Source: Sphingobium sp. WTD-1 (lineage in GTDB: Bacteria; Pseudomonadota; Alphaproteobacteria; Sphingomonadales; Sphingomonadaceae). From it: a DNA stretch of 64,000 nt. This document shows positions 18,735 through 28,708 of this stretch, piece after piece (positions within the stretch are counted from its first letter, which is position 1; the number at the start of each line of letters is the position of its first letter). Location of the stretch: NCBI RefSeq assembly GCF_030128825.1, contig NZ_CP119127.1:4639501-4703500 (forward strand). The letters run 5' to 3'. A program made the translations under genes and the position numbers. The notes under the pieces were generated by a model, which searched no databases, was not told the origin of the DNA, and saw only the letters and a program-made list of their open reading frames with translations.

Positions 18735-18739
18735 CGGCT

Positions 18740-20185
18740 TCAGCGCTCGAACTTGTCGGCCACCAGCTGGTCGATCAGGCGCACGCCATAGCCGGTCGCG
18801 CCCTTGTCGGCGGTGGCGCCGGGCTTGTCCGACCAGACCATGCCGGCAATGTCGAGATGCGCCCACTTCACGCCGTCATTGACGAAGCGCTTGATGAACT
18901 GGGCAGCGGTGATCGAGCCAGCGAAGCGCGGGCCGATATTCTTCATGTCGGCGATCGGGCTGTCGATCAGCTTGTCATAGGCCTCCGACAGCGGGAAGCG
19001 CCACAGCTTCTCGCCGCTGGTCTTGCCCGCCGCCAGCAGATCGTCGGCCAGCGCATCGTCGTTGGCGAACAGGCCGCCATGCTCGCTGCCGAGCGCGATC
19101 ATCATCGCGCCGGTCAGGGTGGCGAGGTCGATCACCACTTCGGGTTCATAGGTCTTCTGCGCCCAGGTCACCGCGTCGCACAGCACCAGCCGGCCTTCCG
19201 CGTCGGTGTTCAGCACCTCGATCGTCTGGCCCGACATCGACGTCACGATGTCGCCGGGGCGCTGGGCATTGGCGTCGGGCATATTCTCGACCAGGCCACA
19301 GATGCCGACGACACGGGCCTTGGCCTTGCGACCGGCCAGCGCCTTCATGGCACCAGCGACGGCGCCGGCGCCGCCCATGTCCCACTTCATGTCTTCCATG
19401 CCCGGCCCAGGCTTGAGCGAAATGCCGCCGGTGTCGAAGGTCACGCCCTTGCCGACGAACACCACGGGCTTATCGGCGGCGCCATCGGTGCCGTCCCATT
19501 CCATCGCCAGCAGCCGCGCCTCACGCGCAGACCCCTGCGCCACGCCCAGCAGCGCGCCCATGCCGAGGTCCGTCATCGCCGCACGGTCCAGCACGGTGAT
19601 CTTGACGCCGAGGTCAGCCAGATGCTGGCAGCGCGCGACGAAGCTTTCGGGATAGAGGATGTTGGCCGGTTCCGACACCAGTTCGCGGGTGAAGGCGACA
19701 CCGGCGGCGACCGCCGACAGCTTGGCCCATTCGGTCTCGGCGCCGGTCGCGACGATCGTCACGGTCGCCAGCGTCGGCTTGGCTTTTTCGGGCTGACGCG
19801 TGCGATAGGTGTCGATCCGCCAGCTGCGCAGCAGCGCGCCCAGGCCCAGCCGGGCGGCATCCTCGCCACTGACGCCGGCCGGGAATTCGACCGCTGCGTG
19901 GGTCGCGCCGCTGGTTGACAGCTTGGCGGTCAGCGCGCCGCCAGCCCGCTCCAGGTCGGCCGCGCTGCCATTGCCGATGCCCAGCAGCAGGACGCGCAGC
20001 ACCGCGCCGCCTTCCTCGACGAAGCTCTCGACGCTGCCGCCCGCCTCACCGGCGAAGCGCGCGGCGGCGGCGCCGGCGACCAGCGTGGCCGATGCGGCGA
20101 GCGGCAGGCTGTCGACAGTCCCCTTCGCCACGGCAAGGACCAACGTGTCGACCTGGGGGCGCGTGGGGCTGAATTGGATGTCCAT
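18740..20185 (-). CDS. pepA: Leucyl aminopeptidase
   Basis: A 481-residue M17 aminopeptidase that removes N-terminal residues from peptides in the cytoplasm using two metal ions. The metal and catalytic motifs VGKGVTFDTGGISLKPG, MKWDMGGAG and the family signature NTDAEGRLVL are all present in the C-terminal domain. The N-terminal ~170 residues are the variable M17 N domain. It is divergent from lptD across about 155 bp and followed closely by holC. Confidence 0.96.
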   Translation of the reverse strand: MDIQFSPTRPQVDTLVLAVAKGTVDSLPLAASATLVAGAAAARFAGEAGGSVESFVEEGGAVLRVLLLGIGNGSAADLERAGGALTAKLSTSGATHAAVEFPAGVSGEDAARLGLGALLRSWRIDTYRTRQPEKAKPTLATVTIVATGAETEWAKLSAVAAGVAFTRELVSEPANILYPESFVARCQHLADLGVKITVLDRAAMTDLGMGALLGVAQGSAREARLLAMEWDGTDGAADKPVVFVGKGVTFDTGGISLKPGPGMEDMKWDMGGAGAVAGAMKALAGRKAKARVVGICGLVENMPDANAQRPGDIVTSMSGQTIEVLNTDAEGRLVLCDAVTWAQKTYEPEVVIDLATLTGAMMIALGSEHGGLFANDDALADDLLAAGKTSGEKLWRFPLSEAYDKLIDSPIADMKNIGPRFAGSITAAQFIKRFVNDGVKWAHLDIAGMVWSDKPGATADKGATGYGVRLIDQLVADKFER

Positions 20186-20340
20186 CTGGGGGCCTTTTCT
20201 CTGGAATGCCGTGTCGTTCTTGTTTCAGCCAGATAGTGCGGCTTTGCCGCTCTGCAAAGCCATTCGGCGGATTTCCGCCGTCCCGAATGCGAGCAGCGAT
20301 TGCGGCGCGAGCCAAGCAGTGCGATAGGCAGGGACCAGAA

Positions 20341-22629
20341 GTGCCCACAAAGAGGCCCCTACGCTTGCAGATTTCCGTGTTTCCCCTGTCGTTCAAACAG
20401 GCGCTGCTTGCCGGCGCTGCCTCGTCCTGCCTGCTCGCGGCGCCGCTGGCCCATGCGCAACAGGCGCCCGAGCCCAAGCTGAACGAGCCCCAGACGCCGA
20501 TCAGCGCGCCCGACGCGCCGGTGCCCGACAATGACCAGGAAATCGGCTTCGCCGCCGATACGCTGGAATATGACACCAACAGTCAGGTCGTGACCGCCAC
20601 CGGCAATGTCCAGTTGCTGCGCGACGGCAACCGGCTGCGCGCCGACAAGATCGTGTGGGACCTCAACACCGGCAAGGTGGAGGCGCAGGGCGCCGTCTCG
20701 GTGATCGATCCGGACGGCAATGTCGCCTATGGTGATCGCTTCGATGTCACCGATACGCTGAAGGATGGCGCGGTCGACAATATATTGCTGGTCCTCCAGA
20801 AGGGCGGCCGCATGGCCGCGACCAAAGGCGAGCGGGTCAATGGCGTCTATACGCTGCACCACGCCGCCTATACCGGCTGTCCGGTGGAGGGCAGCGACGG
20901 CTGTCCCAAGGAACCGACCTGGCAGATCAACGCAGTCAAGGTCGTCTATGACCCGACCAAGCAGCGCGTCTCCTACACCCGCGCCAATGTCGAGCTGTTC
21001 GGCCTGCCGCTGATCCCGGTGCCGGGCCTGTCGCATCCGGTCGGCGACGATGGTGGCAGCGGCCTTCTGGTCCCCAATATCCGTTATGACCGGGTCAATG
21101 GCTTCGAGGTTGCGGTCCCCTATTATCTCAAGCTCGCACCCAATCGCGACCTGACCGTCACGCCGCACGTCTACAGCGATTCGCTGCCGATGATCGAAGG
21201 CAATTTCCGTCATCTCTACGATCGCGGCGCCTATCAGATCACCGGCTATGCCACCTATGGCAGCCGGTCGAGCGGCATCACGCCGACCGATTCGCAAAAG
21301 GATATTCGCGGCGCGATCGACGCCAGCGGCGGCATGCAGCTGTCGCCCGAATGGAGCGTCAACGGGTCGATCCGGGTCGCCACTGACCGCACCTTCCTGC
21401 GCCGCTACGACATCAGCCGCGACGACCGGCTGCGTTCGACCCTGGGCGTCCAGCGGATCGGCGAGAACAGCTATTTCTCGCTCGCCGGCTGGGCGGTGCA
21501 GACGCTGCGCGTCGATGACCCCCAGGGCCAGATGCCGATCGCGCTGCCGGTCATGGACTATCGGCTGCGGATGAAGGATCCGCTGCTCGGCGGTCAGATG
21601 CAGTTCCAGGCCAATACGCTGGCGATCACCCGGACCGACGGTCAGGACACCCAGCGCGCCTTTGCCGCGTTCGAATGGAATCTACGCAAGCTGACCGGCC
21701 TTGGCCAGGAGGTGAATTTCACCACCTATCTGCGCGGCGACGTCTATCACAGCAGCAACAATCTGCTGACCGACACGATCAGCTATGCCGGCGATCCGGG
21801 CTGGAAGGCGCGCGGCATCGCCGCCGCCGCGGTCGACATGCGCTGGCCCTTCATGGGCGAGGCCTTCGGCGGCGTGCAGCGCATCGCCCCGCGCGTCCAG
21901 ATCGTCGCCTCGCCGCACCTCGCCAACCTGTCGGTGCCCAATGAGGATGCCCGGTCGGTCGATCTGGAGGACAGCAACCTTTTCGCGCTCAACCGCTTCG
22001 CGGGCTATGACCGGTTCGAGGATTCGAGCCGCATCACCTATGGCCTGGAATATAATCTGGCACTGCCCGACTTCACGCTCGACGCCAATGTCGGCCAGAG
22101 CTACCGGCTCGACAACCGCGCCAGCATCCTGCCCGACGGCACCGGCCTGTCCGACCGCATGTCCGACATCGTCGGCCGCTGGACCGTCCGCTACAAGGAT
22201 TTCGTCAGCTTCACCCAGCGTTTCCGGGTCGACAAGGACAATCTGGCGGTCCGCCGGAACGAGGTCGACGCGACCGTGGGCAGCAAGAAGACCTATGCCC
22301 AGATCAGCTATCTGCGCCTCAACCGCAACGCCAATATCACGCTGGAGGATCTGCAGGACCGCGAGGAACTGCGCCTTGGCGGTCGCATCCAGTTCGCCCG
22401 CTTCTGGTCGGTGTTCGGTTCGACCGTCATCGATCTTACCGGCGCGCAGGAAGATCCGGGCACCACGGCCGATGGCTATGAGCCGGTGCGCCAGCGTCTG
22501 GGCGTTGCCTATGAGGATGATTGTTTGACGCTGGGCTTTACATGGCGGCGCGACTATCAGACCAACGGTGACGCGCGCGCCGGCAACAGCTTCCAGCTGC
22601 GGCTGGCTTTTCGCAATATTGGCATATAA
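20341..22629 (+). CDS. lptD: LPS-assembly protein LptD
   Basis: About 762 residues from the GTG at 20341. It is the outer-membrane beta-barrel that inserts lipopolysaccharide with LptE. A signal sequence ending at PLAHAQQ is followed by an OstA/LptA-like N-domain (IGFAADTLEYDTNSQVVTATGN). The C-terminal barrel has many alternating strands and ends at FRNIGI. Conserved Cys pairs sit near VEGSDGC. The start is chosen for the signal peptide; no strong ribosome site is seen, and TTG at 20365 is possible. It leads the lptD-surA-pdxA-rsmA cluster. Confidence 0.95.
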   Translation: MPTKRPLRLQISVFPLSFKQALLAGAASSCLLAAPLAHAQQAPEPKLNEPQTPISAPDAPVPDNDQEIGFAADTLEYDTNSQVVTATGNVQLLRDGNRLRADKIVWDLNTGKVEAQGAVSVIDPDGNVAYGDRFDVTDTLKDGAVDNILLVLQKGGRMAATKGERVNGVYTLHHAAYTGCPVEGSDGCPKEPTWQINAVKVVYDPTKQRVSYTRANVELFGLPLIPVPGLSHPVGDDGGSGLLVPNIRYDRVNGFEVAVPYYLKLAPNRDLTVTPHVYSDSLPMIEGNFRHLYDRGAYQITGYATYGSRSSGITPTDSQKDIRGAIDASGGMQLSPEWSVNGSIRVATDRTFLRRYDISRDDRLRSTLGVQRIGENSYFSLAGWAVQTLRVDDPQGQMPIALPVMDYRLRMKDPLLGGQMQFQANTLAITRTDGQDTQRAFAAFEWNLRKLTGLGQEVNFTTYLRGDVYHSSNNLLTDTISYAGDPGWKARGIAAAAVDMRWPFMGEAFGGVQRIAPRVQIVASPHLANLSVPNEDARSVDLEDSNLFALNRFAGYDRFEDSSRITYGLEYNLALPDFTLDANVGQSYRLDNRASILPDGTGLSDRMSDIVGRWTVRYKDFVSFTQRFRVDKDNLAVRRNEVDATVGSKKTYAQISYLRLNRNANITLEDLQDREELRLGGRIQFARFWSVFGSTVIDLTGAQEDPGTTADGYEPVRQRLGVAYEDDCLTLGFTWRRDYQTNGDARAGNSFQLRLAFRNIGI

Positions 22630-22715
22630 GGAACTGCCTTCCCGCCGTCCGCTCAGGACCGGTTAAGGCGGAACGGGGCATTGGCTCCCGACCGTATTGG
22701 AGATTTTTGCCGACG

Positions 22716-24080
22716 ATGCTTTCTGTCGTTTTCTCGCCCAAATCCGTTCGCTCGGGCCTGCGCACCCTGCTTCTGTCCACCGCCCTTCTGGGCATGGCGG
22801 CGCAGACCGTGTCGGCCCAGGCCGTCGACGATGACGCCGATCAGGGCCTGAACCTGCCCAAGGACGTCACCATCTTCGGCAAGAATGATCCCAATGTCCG
22901 CAAGGCGACGGCGATCGTGAACGGCCGCATCATCACCGGCACCGATGTCGATCAGCGCCTGGCTCTCATCATCACCGCCAATGGCGGCAAGGTGTCGGCC
23001 GAGGAAAAGGAACGGCTGCGCGTCCAGGTTTTGCGCAACCTGATCGACGAAACGCTGCAGATTCAGGAAGCGGCGGCCAACGACATCAAGATCGATCCGG
23101 CCGAAGTGAACCAGAGCTATGAGCGCGTCGCGGCCAATTTCCGCAAGTCGCCCGACCAGTTCAACCAGTATCTGCGCGAACAGGGCAGTTCGGCCAACAG
23201 CATCAAGCGCCAGATCGAGGGCGAACTGGCCTGGAGCCGCCTGCTCCGCCGCAACATCCAGCCCTTCGTCAACGTCTCCGAAGACGAAGTGAAGTCGGTG
23301 GTCGATCGCCTCAACGCCGCCAAGGGCAGCGACGAAGTGCGGATCAGCGAAATCTATCTGTCCTCGACGCCGGAAAACCGCGACCAGATCACGGCCAACG
23401 CGCGCAACATCATCGAACAGATCAAGCAGGGCGGCAGCTTCGCCGCCTATGCCCGCCAGTTCTCCGAAGCCTCGACCGCCGTCGTCGGCGGCGATCTCGG
23501 CTGGGTCCGCCCCAGCCAGCTGCCGACCGAACTGGCGCAGGCCGCCACCGAATTGCAGGTCGGCCAGCTCGCCGGCCCGATCGAGACGGTGGGCGGCATG
23601 TCGATCATCTATGTGATGGACAAGCGCAAGGTGCTGACCGCCGATCCGCGCGATTCGCTGCTCAGCCTCAAGCAGCTGTCGGTCCTCTTCCCGGCCGGCA
23701 CCAGCAAGGAAGCCGCCAGCCAGAAAGCCGCGACCTTCGCCGCCGCGGTCAAGGAGATCAAGGGCTGCGGCCAGGCGAACGAGATCGGTGCCCGCATCGG
23801 CGCCGATGTGGTCGACAATGACAATGTGAAGCTGCGCGACCTCCCGCCGCAGCTGCAGGACATTCTCGTCAATCTGCAGGTCGGCGAATCCACCCCGCCC
23901 TTCGGTTCGATCAACGATGGCGTCCGCGTCCTGGTCGTCTGCGGCCGCGACGAACCCGCATCGGCCAACGCCCCCAATCCCGAACAGATCCAGGCCCAGC
24001 TGGAAGAGGAACGCGTCAACAAGCGCGCCCGCATCTATCTGCGCGATCTTCGCCGCGATGCCGTTATCGAATATAACTGA
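22716..24080 (+). CDS. surA: SurA-type periplasmic peptidyl-prolyl isomerase
   Basis: About 454 residues. This chaperone escorts outer-membrane proteins such as LptD through the periplasm. A signal peptide ending near TVSAQA precedes a SurA N-domain (KATAIVNGRIITGTDVDQR, VLRNLIDETLQIQEA). One parvulin domain follows (EVRISEIYLSS, FAAYARQFSEAS, GGDLGWVRPSQLP). A GGAG lies 13 nt before the ATG at 22716; a TTG at 22707 is possible. It sits 86 bp after lptD, and its 3' end overlaps pdxA by 23 bp. Confidence 0.94.
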   Translation: MLSVVFSPKSVRSGLRTLLLSTALLGMAAQTVSAQAVDDDADQGLNLPKDVTIFGKNDPNVRKATAIVNGRIITGTDVDQRLALIITANGGKVSAEEKERLRVQVLRNLIDETLQIQEAAANDIKIDPAEVNQSYERVAANFRKSPDQFNQYLREQGSSANSIKRQIEGELAWSRLLRRNIQPFVNVSEDEVKSVVDRLNAAKGSDEVRISEIYLSSTPENRDQITANARNIIEQIKQGGSFAAYARQFSEASTAVVGGDLGWVRPSQLPTELAQAATELQVGQLAGPIETVGGMSIIYVMDKRKVLTADPRDSLLSLKQLSVLFPAGTSKEAASQKAATFAAAVKEIKGCGQANEIGARIGADVVDNDNVKLRDLPPQLQDILVNLQVGESTPPFGSINDGVRVLVVCGRDEPASANAPNPEQIQAQLEEERVNKRARIYLRDLRRDAVIEYN

Positions 24081-25083
24081 TCCGGGCAGCCTGCCGCCCT
24101 TCGCCGTCTCGCTCGGCGACCCGGCGGGCATCGGACCGGAAATCGTCGCCAAGGCGTGGGTCATGCGCGAAGCGCGTGGCCTGCCCGCATTCTTCGCCGT
24201 CGGCGATGCCGCATCGTTGCGCGCGGTGTGGCTCGGCCCGATCGAGATCGTCGGATCGCCCGAGGAAGCCGCGCAGGTGTTCGAGCGCGCCCTGCCCTGC
24301 ATGCAGGTGGCCGAAGCGGGCGAGATCGTGCCCGGCACGCCCAGCATCGACGGCGCCCGCACCGCTTTCCAGGCACTGGAAGTCGCGGTCGGTCTGGCCC
24401 GCACCGGATCGGCCGCCGGCATCGTTACCGCGCCGGTCGGCAAGGAACAGTTGTACGGCGTCGGTTTCACCCATCCGGGCCAGACCGAATTCGTCGCCGA
24501 ACGCTGTGGCGTCTCGGCCCAGAACGCGGTCATGATGCTCGCCGGCCCGTCGCTCAAGGTGGTGCCGATCACCATCCATATCGCGCTGGCCGATGTGCCC
24601 TCGGCGCTGACCATCGACCTGATCCGCGCCCGCGCCCTCACCACGGTGAAGGGATTGCAGCGCAATTTCGGCATCGCCCGCCCCCGTCTCGCCGTGGCCG
24701 GCCTCAACCCGCATGCCGGGGAGAATGGCGCACTCGGCCGCGAGGAAATCGAAGTGATCCGCCCGGCGATCGAGGCGCTGCGCGCCGAAGGGATCGACAT
24801 TGTCGGCCCGCTGGCGGCCGATGGCATGTTCCATGCCCGCGCCCGCGAAGCCTATGACGCGGCGCTCTGCATGTATCATGACCAGGCGCTGATCCCGATC
24901 AAGACGCTGAACTTCGACGATGGCGTCAACATCACCCTGGGCCTGCCGATCGTGCGCACCTCGCCCGATCATGGCACCGCCTTCGGCATTGCCGGCACCG
25001 ACAGCGCCAATCCCGGCGCGATGATCGCCGCCCTCAAAATGGCGGCCGAAGCCGCCCGCGCACGGATTGCCTATGCCGGCTGA
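24058..25083 (+). CDS. pdxA: 4-hydroxythreonine-4-phosphate dehydrogenase
   Basis: A 341-residue enzyme of pyridoxal-phosphate synthesis. It oxidises and decarboxylates 4-phosphohydroxy-L-threonine with [24 protein letters not shown] is the N-terminal signature. Metal-binding His residues lie in [23 protein letters not shown] and [11 protein letters not shown]. The ATG at 24058 overlaps surA by 23 bp in another frame, and the stop overlaps rsmA by 11 bp. Confidence 0.96.
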   Translation: MPLSNITDPGSLPPFAVSLGDPAGIGPEIVAKAWVMREARGLPAFFAVGDAASLRAVWLGPIEIVGSPEEAAQVFERALPCMQVAEAGEIVPGTPSIDGARTAFQALEVAVGLARTGSAAGIVTAPVGKEQLYGVGFTHPGQTEFVAERCGVSAQNAVMMLAGPSLKVVPITIHIALADVPSALTIDLIRARALTTVKGLQRNFGIARPRLAVAGLNPHAGENGALGREEIEVIRPAIEALRAEGIDIVGPLAADGMFHARAREAYDAALCMYHDQALIPIKTLNFDDGVNITLGLPIVRTSPDHGTAFGIAGTDSANPGAMIAALKMAAEAARARIAYAG

Positions 25084-25927
25084 CGCCCGCCCCACTCTGC
25101 CGCCGCTGCGCGACGTGATCGCCGCCCATGGTCTTCAGGCCAGCAAGGCGCTCGGCCAGAATTTCCTGCTCGACGAACAGTTGCTCGACCGGATCGCCGC
25201 CATTCCCGGCAGCATCCAGGATCAGCCCGCGTTCGAGGTCGGCCCCGGCCCCGGTGGCCTGACCCGTGCGATCCTGCGCGCCGGCGGCAAGCTGGTCGCG
25301 GTCGAGCGTGATCGTCGCTGCCTGCCTGCACTCGCCGAACTGGAACTGGCCTTCCCCGGTCAGTTGCGCGTCATTTCCGGCGACGCGATGGAGGTGGATG
25401 CCCGTGCCGAGGCCGGCGATGGCGCCCATATCATCGCCAACCTGCCCTATAATGTCGGCACCGCCCTGCTGGTCGGCTGGCTGTCGGCGCTATGGGCGCC
25501 GCTGCCCTGGTGGTCCAGCCTGACGCTCATGTTCCAGATGGAAGTGGCCGAACGCATCGTCGCGAAGCCGGGCACCGACCATTATGGCCGCCTCGCCGTG
25601 CTCGCCCAGTGGCGCAGCGACGCGCGCATCGCCATGAAGGTGCATCGCAGCGCCTTCACCCCGCCGCCCAAGGTGATGTCGGCCGTGGTCCACATCACCC
25701 CCAAGCCGGCGCCCGAAGGCGTGCAGCTCAAGATCCTCGAACGCCTGACCGCAGCCGCCTTCGGCCAGCGCCGCAAGATGCTGCGCCAGAGTCTCAAGTC
25801 TGTCCCCGGCGCGCTCGACGCACTGGAGGCGATCGGCATTGACCCGCAACGCCGCGCCGAAACCGTCAGCGTCGAAGAATTCGTCACCCTCGCCCGCCAG
25901 CTTGACCAGGCAGCGACCAGCGCCTGA
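25073..25927 (+). CDS. rsmA: 16S rRNA dimethyladenosine transferase
   Basis: A 284-residue KsgA/RsmA methylase that dimethylates the two adjacent adenines near the 3' end of 16S r[21 protein letters not shown] is the N-terminal signature, [15 protein letters not shown] the SAM-binding loop, and [11 protein letters not shown] the catalytic NLPY motif. The ATG at 25073 gives an 11-bp overlap with pdxA, fitting the four-gene operon also found in enterobacteria. Confidence 0.97.
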   Translation: MPADARPTLPPLRDVIAAHGLQASKALGQNFLLDEQLLDRIAAIPGSIQDQPAFEVGPGPGGLTRAILRAGGKLVAVERDRRCLPALAELELAFPGQLRVISGDAMEVDARAEAGDGAHIIANLPYNVGTALLVGWLSALWAPLPWWSSLTLMFQMEVAERIVAKPGTDHYGRLAVLAQWRSDARIAMKVHRSAFTPPPKVMSAVVHITPKPAPEGVQLKILERLTAAAFGQRRKMLRQSLKSVPGALDALEAIGIDPQRRAETVSVEEFVTLARQLDQAATSA

Positions 25928-26051
25928 TCCCGCTGCCGCGCACTGCGAGCAAAGACCAGAGACGGAGCAGAAACTGAACGTCTCTGGCACAGTCACCCCT
26001 GCGGAGGCGTGAATGACGAAGTTGGGTAGGTAGCGGAATGGCCGCTGAAGA

Positions 26052-26255
26052 TTACACGGACCCAAACACGTCTCCGATGAAGCCTGTCCATCCAAGAACA
26101 GCGATCGTAGCTATGGCGGGGAGTAGCCACGCCCACGCCCAAGCATAACGCCGCATACTTCCCTCGGGGGTTCGCCAGTAGGCAAGCGCGAAGACTGGCG
26201 ACCAGACGATCAGCGCAGGAAGCACAAAGAGCAGCAAAAGCCAAAAGACGACCAT
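26052..26255 (-). CDS. Small two-helix membrane protein, hypothetical
   Basis: 67 residues with two clear hydrophobic helices at about residues 3-25 (VFWLLLLFVLPALIVW) and 40-60 (WAWAWLLPAIATIAVLGW), separated by a basic turn (RTPEGSMRRY). This inside-positive loop is a normal membrane-protein pattern and argues that the frame is real. It begins with ATG at 26255. It stands alone in the one long poorly coding stretch of the window. No family is recognised. Confidence 0.5.
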   Translation of the reverse strand: MVVFWLLLLFVLPALIVWSPVFALAYWRTPEGSMRRYAWAWAWLLPAIATIAVLGWTGFIGDVFGSV

Positions 26256-26627
26256 CGAGCTACGCTGCCATCAATTTGGAATGTCCGCAAATGGTCGTCA
26301 GCCGTCAAACCCGACATCGTCAGCCAAGCGCAGTGAAGTCCTGTCCTACTCGCCCAATCTCTGATCTACCATGGGCGATGCACCAGCACCGCGCCCTTCC
26401 CTCGCCCCGACCGCAGCCCACAACAGGCGGGACCCATGTGTCGCCTCCCTGTCGCGTCGGCATGACCCGACAGGCGCGTCGGTGCAACGCTGTCCTGCCC
26501 AACTGTCGTGCGACCGTCGCGTCATGGGCGCGTGGCAGGCGCGTATCCGGTGCAGACGGCCCCAAATGCCGCACGACACTGTGAACTTCGGCGCTGTCGC
26601 GTCGGCATGACCTTTGCCGATCCCGGC
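26256..26627. other. Poorly coding gap with short direct repeats
   Basis: About 370 bp without a convincing gene. The short frames here have no family character. Within it an 18-bp direct repeat and several copies of GCGTCGG occur (see the repeat entry). Together with 25928-26051 it could be the remains of an inactivated gene or a dispersed repeat copy. Confidence 0.5.
26450..26612. repeat. Pair of 18-bp direct repeats
   Basis: The sequence tgtcgcgtcggcatgacc occurs at about 26450-26467 and again at 26595-26612, 145 bp apart. GCGTCGG also recurs in between, and the first copy sits in a 7-bp inverted repeat (cctgtcg / cgacagg). The repeat pair is direct observation; its origin is not known. 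Confidence 0.7.
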
Positions 26628-27110
26628 TTATCGGCAATAGCCTTCCTCGCCCGGCTTCACGATCAGGCAATCCTGCTTGTCGGCGAGATATTTGAAGCCC
26701 GTCTCCGCCCCCGTGCCCGGTCGGATGGCAAGGTCGCGGCCATCGCGCGCGAAGCGGATCGTCGCGCCATCGGCCAGCCCGCTATAGGTCGCTTCCCGGT
26801 CGAGATTATCCTTGTTGGTCAGCGCATAATGGCCCGGCTTGCCGTTGGGGGCGAGCTGGATGTCGAGGAACAGCCCTTCCGGCCCGGTCCAGCGCCCGAC
26901 CCACTCGTCGGTTGGCAGCGCCGCGCCCGCATTGTCGGGGGCCGCGACAGAGTCTGTATCGTCGATCGCTTCGGCATGGGCCGGCACGCTCGCATTGTTC
27001 GCCACCGCTTCATTGTCCACGCCCTTGGCGCAGCCACCCAGCAGCAATACCGCGCCCAGACCGGGCAGGATCAGGCGAAGGGCAGACGTGGTGGCGGGCT
27101 GTCGGATCAT
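26628..27110 (-). CDS. Small lipoprotein, unknown function
   Basis: A 160-residue lipoprotein. A basic start and hydrophobic stretch end in the lipobox LLGGC (lipidated Cys near residue 27). Next is an Ala/Asp/Asn-rich linker and a compact C-terminal domain beginning WVGRWTGPEGLFLDI, rich in beta strands like small lipocalin-type or META-like folds. The ATG at 27110 is preceded by AAGGAG at 8 nt, better than the ATG at 27131. It is divergent from the TetR gene. Confidence 0.75.
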   Translation of the reverse strand: MIRQPATTSALRLILPGLGAVLLLGGCAKGVDNEAVANNASVPAHAEAIDDTDSVAAPDNAGAALPTDEWVGRWTGPEGLFLDIQLAPNGKPGHYALTNKDNLDREATYSGLADGATIRFARDGRDLAIRPGTGAETGFKYLADKQDCLIVKPGEEGYCR

Positions 27111-27242
27111 CCATGGTCTCCTTGCTGTCATGACGACACTATGCGGGGCAAACGGGCGAACCGGCCGGATCGATCCCCAATCGGGTCGAACGGCGCTTGC
27201 CAGCGCCCGTCATTTCCGCACAGTGAGCGACAACAGAATAGC

Positions 27243-27884
27243 ATGTTCGGGGCGCCGGGTCGTCCCATGCCGGGGGGGCAAGTGAGAGCGAAATTCGTAC
27301 GGGAGTCCGCCGATGTCCGGCGGCAGGCACTGATCGACGCAACGGCAAAATGTCTGGCGGAAAAGGGCGTGGCGGGCACGTCCGTCCGTGCCATCTGCGC
27401 CGCCGCGGGCGTATCGTCCGGCCTACTGACCCATTATTTCGAGGGCGTCGACGCGCTGATCCTCGCCACCTACCGCGATGTCGGACAGCGCGTATCCCAG
27501 GCTATGGATGCAGCGATCGCGGGCGCGGGCGACGATCCGCTGGACCGGCTGCGTGCCTTTCTCCAGGCCAATTTCCGCGCGCCCGTGCTCGACGCCGATC
27601 TGCTCGCCACCTGGATCGCCTTCTGGAGCCTGATCAAGTCCAACGCCGATGTCGCGGCCGCTCATGCCGACATCTATGCGGCCTCGCGCGCGCAGCTGGA
27701 GGGGCTGGTCACCGCCGCCGCGCCGGCCTTCTCCCCTGCGCAGGTACGGCTCAAGGCCATCGGCCTCACCGCGCTGGTCGACGGGCTGTGGCTGGAATAT
27801 TGCCTCGACCCCACCAGTTTCAGCGCGGCGGAGGCACAGCAACTGGTCGAACGGGCCATGGTGCATGCCCTGCGGGATCAATGA
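27243..27884 (+). CDS. TetR family transcriptional regulator (BetI-like)
   Basis: About 213 residues. The N-terminal helix-turn-helix is clear: RRQALIDATAKCLAEKGVAGTSVRAICAAAGVSSGLLTHYF. This is followed by a helical ligand domain with WIAFWSLIK and ALVDGLWLEYCLDP, as in BetI-type regulators. The start is uncertain: ATG 27243, ATG 27267 and GTG 27282 are all in frame before the DNA-binding domain. It is divergent from the lipoprotein and 134 bp upstream of ahpC. The ligand and targets are unknown. Confidence 0.85.
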   Translation: MFGAPGRPMPGGQVRAKFVRESADVRRQALIDATAKCLAEKGVAGTSVRAICAAAGVSSGLLTHYFEGVDALILATYRDVGQRVSQAMDAAIAGAGDDPLDRLRAFLQANFRAPVLDADLLATWIAFWSLIKSNADVAAAHADIYAASRAQLEGLVTAAAPAFSPAQVRLKAIGLTALVDGLWLEYCLDPTSFSAAEAQQLVERAMVHALRDQ

Positions 27885-27900
27885 CCCGTTCGATTAATCG

Positions 27901-27927
27901 GATAGCGTGTGATCGCTTTTATCTATC
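27901..27927. promoter_or_regulatory. Candidate operator upstream of ahpC
   Basis: GATAG and CTATC form a spaced palindrome (17 nt between) in an AT-rich island about 92 bp before ahpC. Its half-sites match those of the OxyR motif, but the spacing does not follow the 7-nt rule. It is therefore only a candidate site for a LysR-type peroxide regulator. Confidence 0.3.
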
Positions 27928-28018
27928 AACATGTCCGAGAAAACCAATTTCCCCCGAATCATCCGCTTCCCTAAACAGGCTTCGCAACAGCAACCCTAAT
28001 CAAGGAACTGGATAGCCC

Positions 28019-28582
28019 ATGGCTCTCATCAACACCCCCCTGCAGCCTTTCAAGGCAACCGCTTTCAAGGAAGGCAAGTTCGTCGACGTCACCGATGCCG
28101 ACGTCAAGGGCAAGTGGGCCGTCTTCTTCTTCTACCCGGCCGACTTCACCTTCGTCTGCCCGACCGAGCTGGAAGACCTGGCCGACATCTACCCCACCCT
28201 GCAGGGCATGGGCGTGGAAGTCTATTCGGTGTCGACCGACACCCATTTTTGCCACAAGGCCTGGCACGACACCTCGCCGGCCATCGGCAAGATCAACTAT
28301 TACATGCTGGGTGACCAGAACCACGACATCTCGAACCAGTTCGGCGTGCTGCGCGAAGGCGTCGGCCTGGCCGACCGCGGCACCTTCGTGCTCGATCCGG
28401 AAGGCGTGATCCAGCTGGTTGAAATCACCCCCGAGGGCGTGGGTCGCAACGCGGCCGAACTGCTGCGCAAGATCAAGGCGCTGCAGTATTGGACCAGCCA
28501 TCCGGGCGAAGTCTGCCCCGCCAAGTGGGAAGAAGGCGCGGAAACCCTCGCCCCCTCGCTCGACCTCGTCGGCAAGATCTAA
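28019..28582 (+). CDS. ahpC: Alkyl hydroperoxide reductase subunit C
   Basis: A 187-residue typical 2-Cys peroxiredoxin that reduces H2O2 and organic peroxides. The peroxidatic Cys47 is in FTFVCPTE and the resolving Cys166 in GEVCPAKW, the same numbers as in enteric AhpC. Its reductase, ahpF, follows after 187 bp. Two hairpins lie in that gap and may set the ratio of the two proteins. Confidence 0.98.
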   Translation: MALINTPLQPFKATAFKEGKFVDVTDADVKGKWAVFFFYPADFTFVCPTELEDLADIYPTLQGMGVEVYSVSTDTHFCHKAWHDTSPAIGKINYYMLGDQNHDISNQFGVLREGVGLADRGTFVLDPEGVIQLVEITPEGVGRNAAELLRKIKALQYWTSHPGEVCPAKWEEGAETLAPSLDLVGKI

Positions 28583-28603
28583 GCATCTTTAGGTGCTGAC
28601 AGG

Positions 28604-28638
28604 CCGCCGGGCTCGCCTCCGATGAGGGAGCCCGGCGG
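28604..28638 (+). terminator. Hairpin after ahpC (attenuator-like)
   Basis: A perfect 11-bp inverted repeat (ccgccgggctc / gagcccggcgg) with a 13-nt loop begins 22 bp after the ahpC stop. No T run follows, so it may protect the ahpC mRNA end or cause partial termination before ahpF. Confidence 0.5.
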
Positions 28639-28708
28639 ACCTTCAAAAAAATTTCTACAGACTTATCTCTATTTCAACGGGGCTTTTGGGTCGCACCAAT
28701 TCCCCGGA

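Noticed and set aside
27901..27927. A classical OxyR site upstream of ahpC
   Set aside because: The half-sites ATAG and CTAT are present, but their spacing does not follow the 7-nt pattern. It is kept only as a low-confidence operator.
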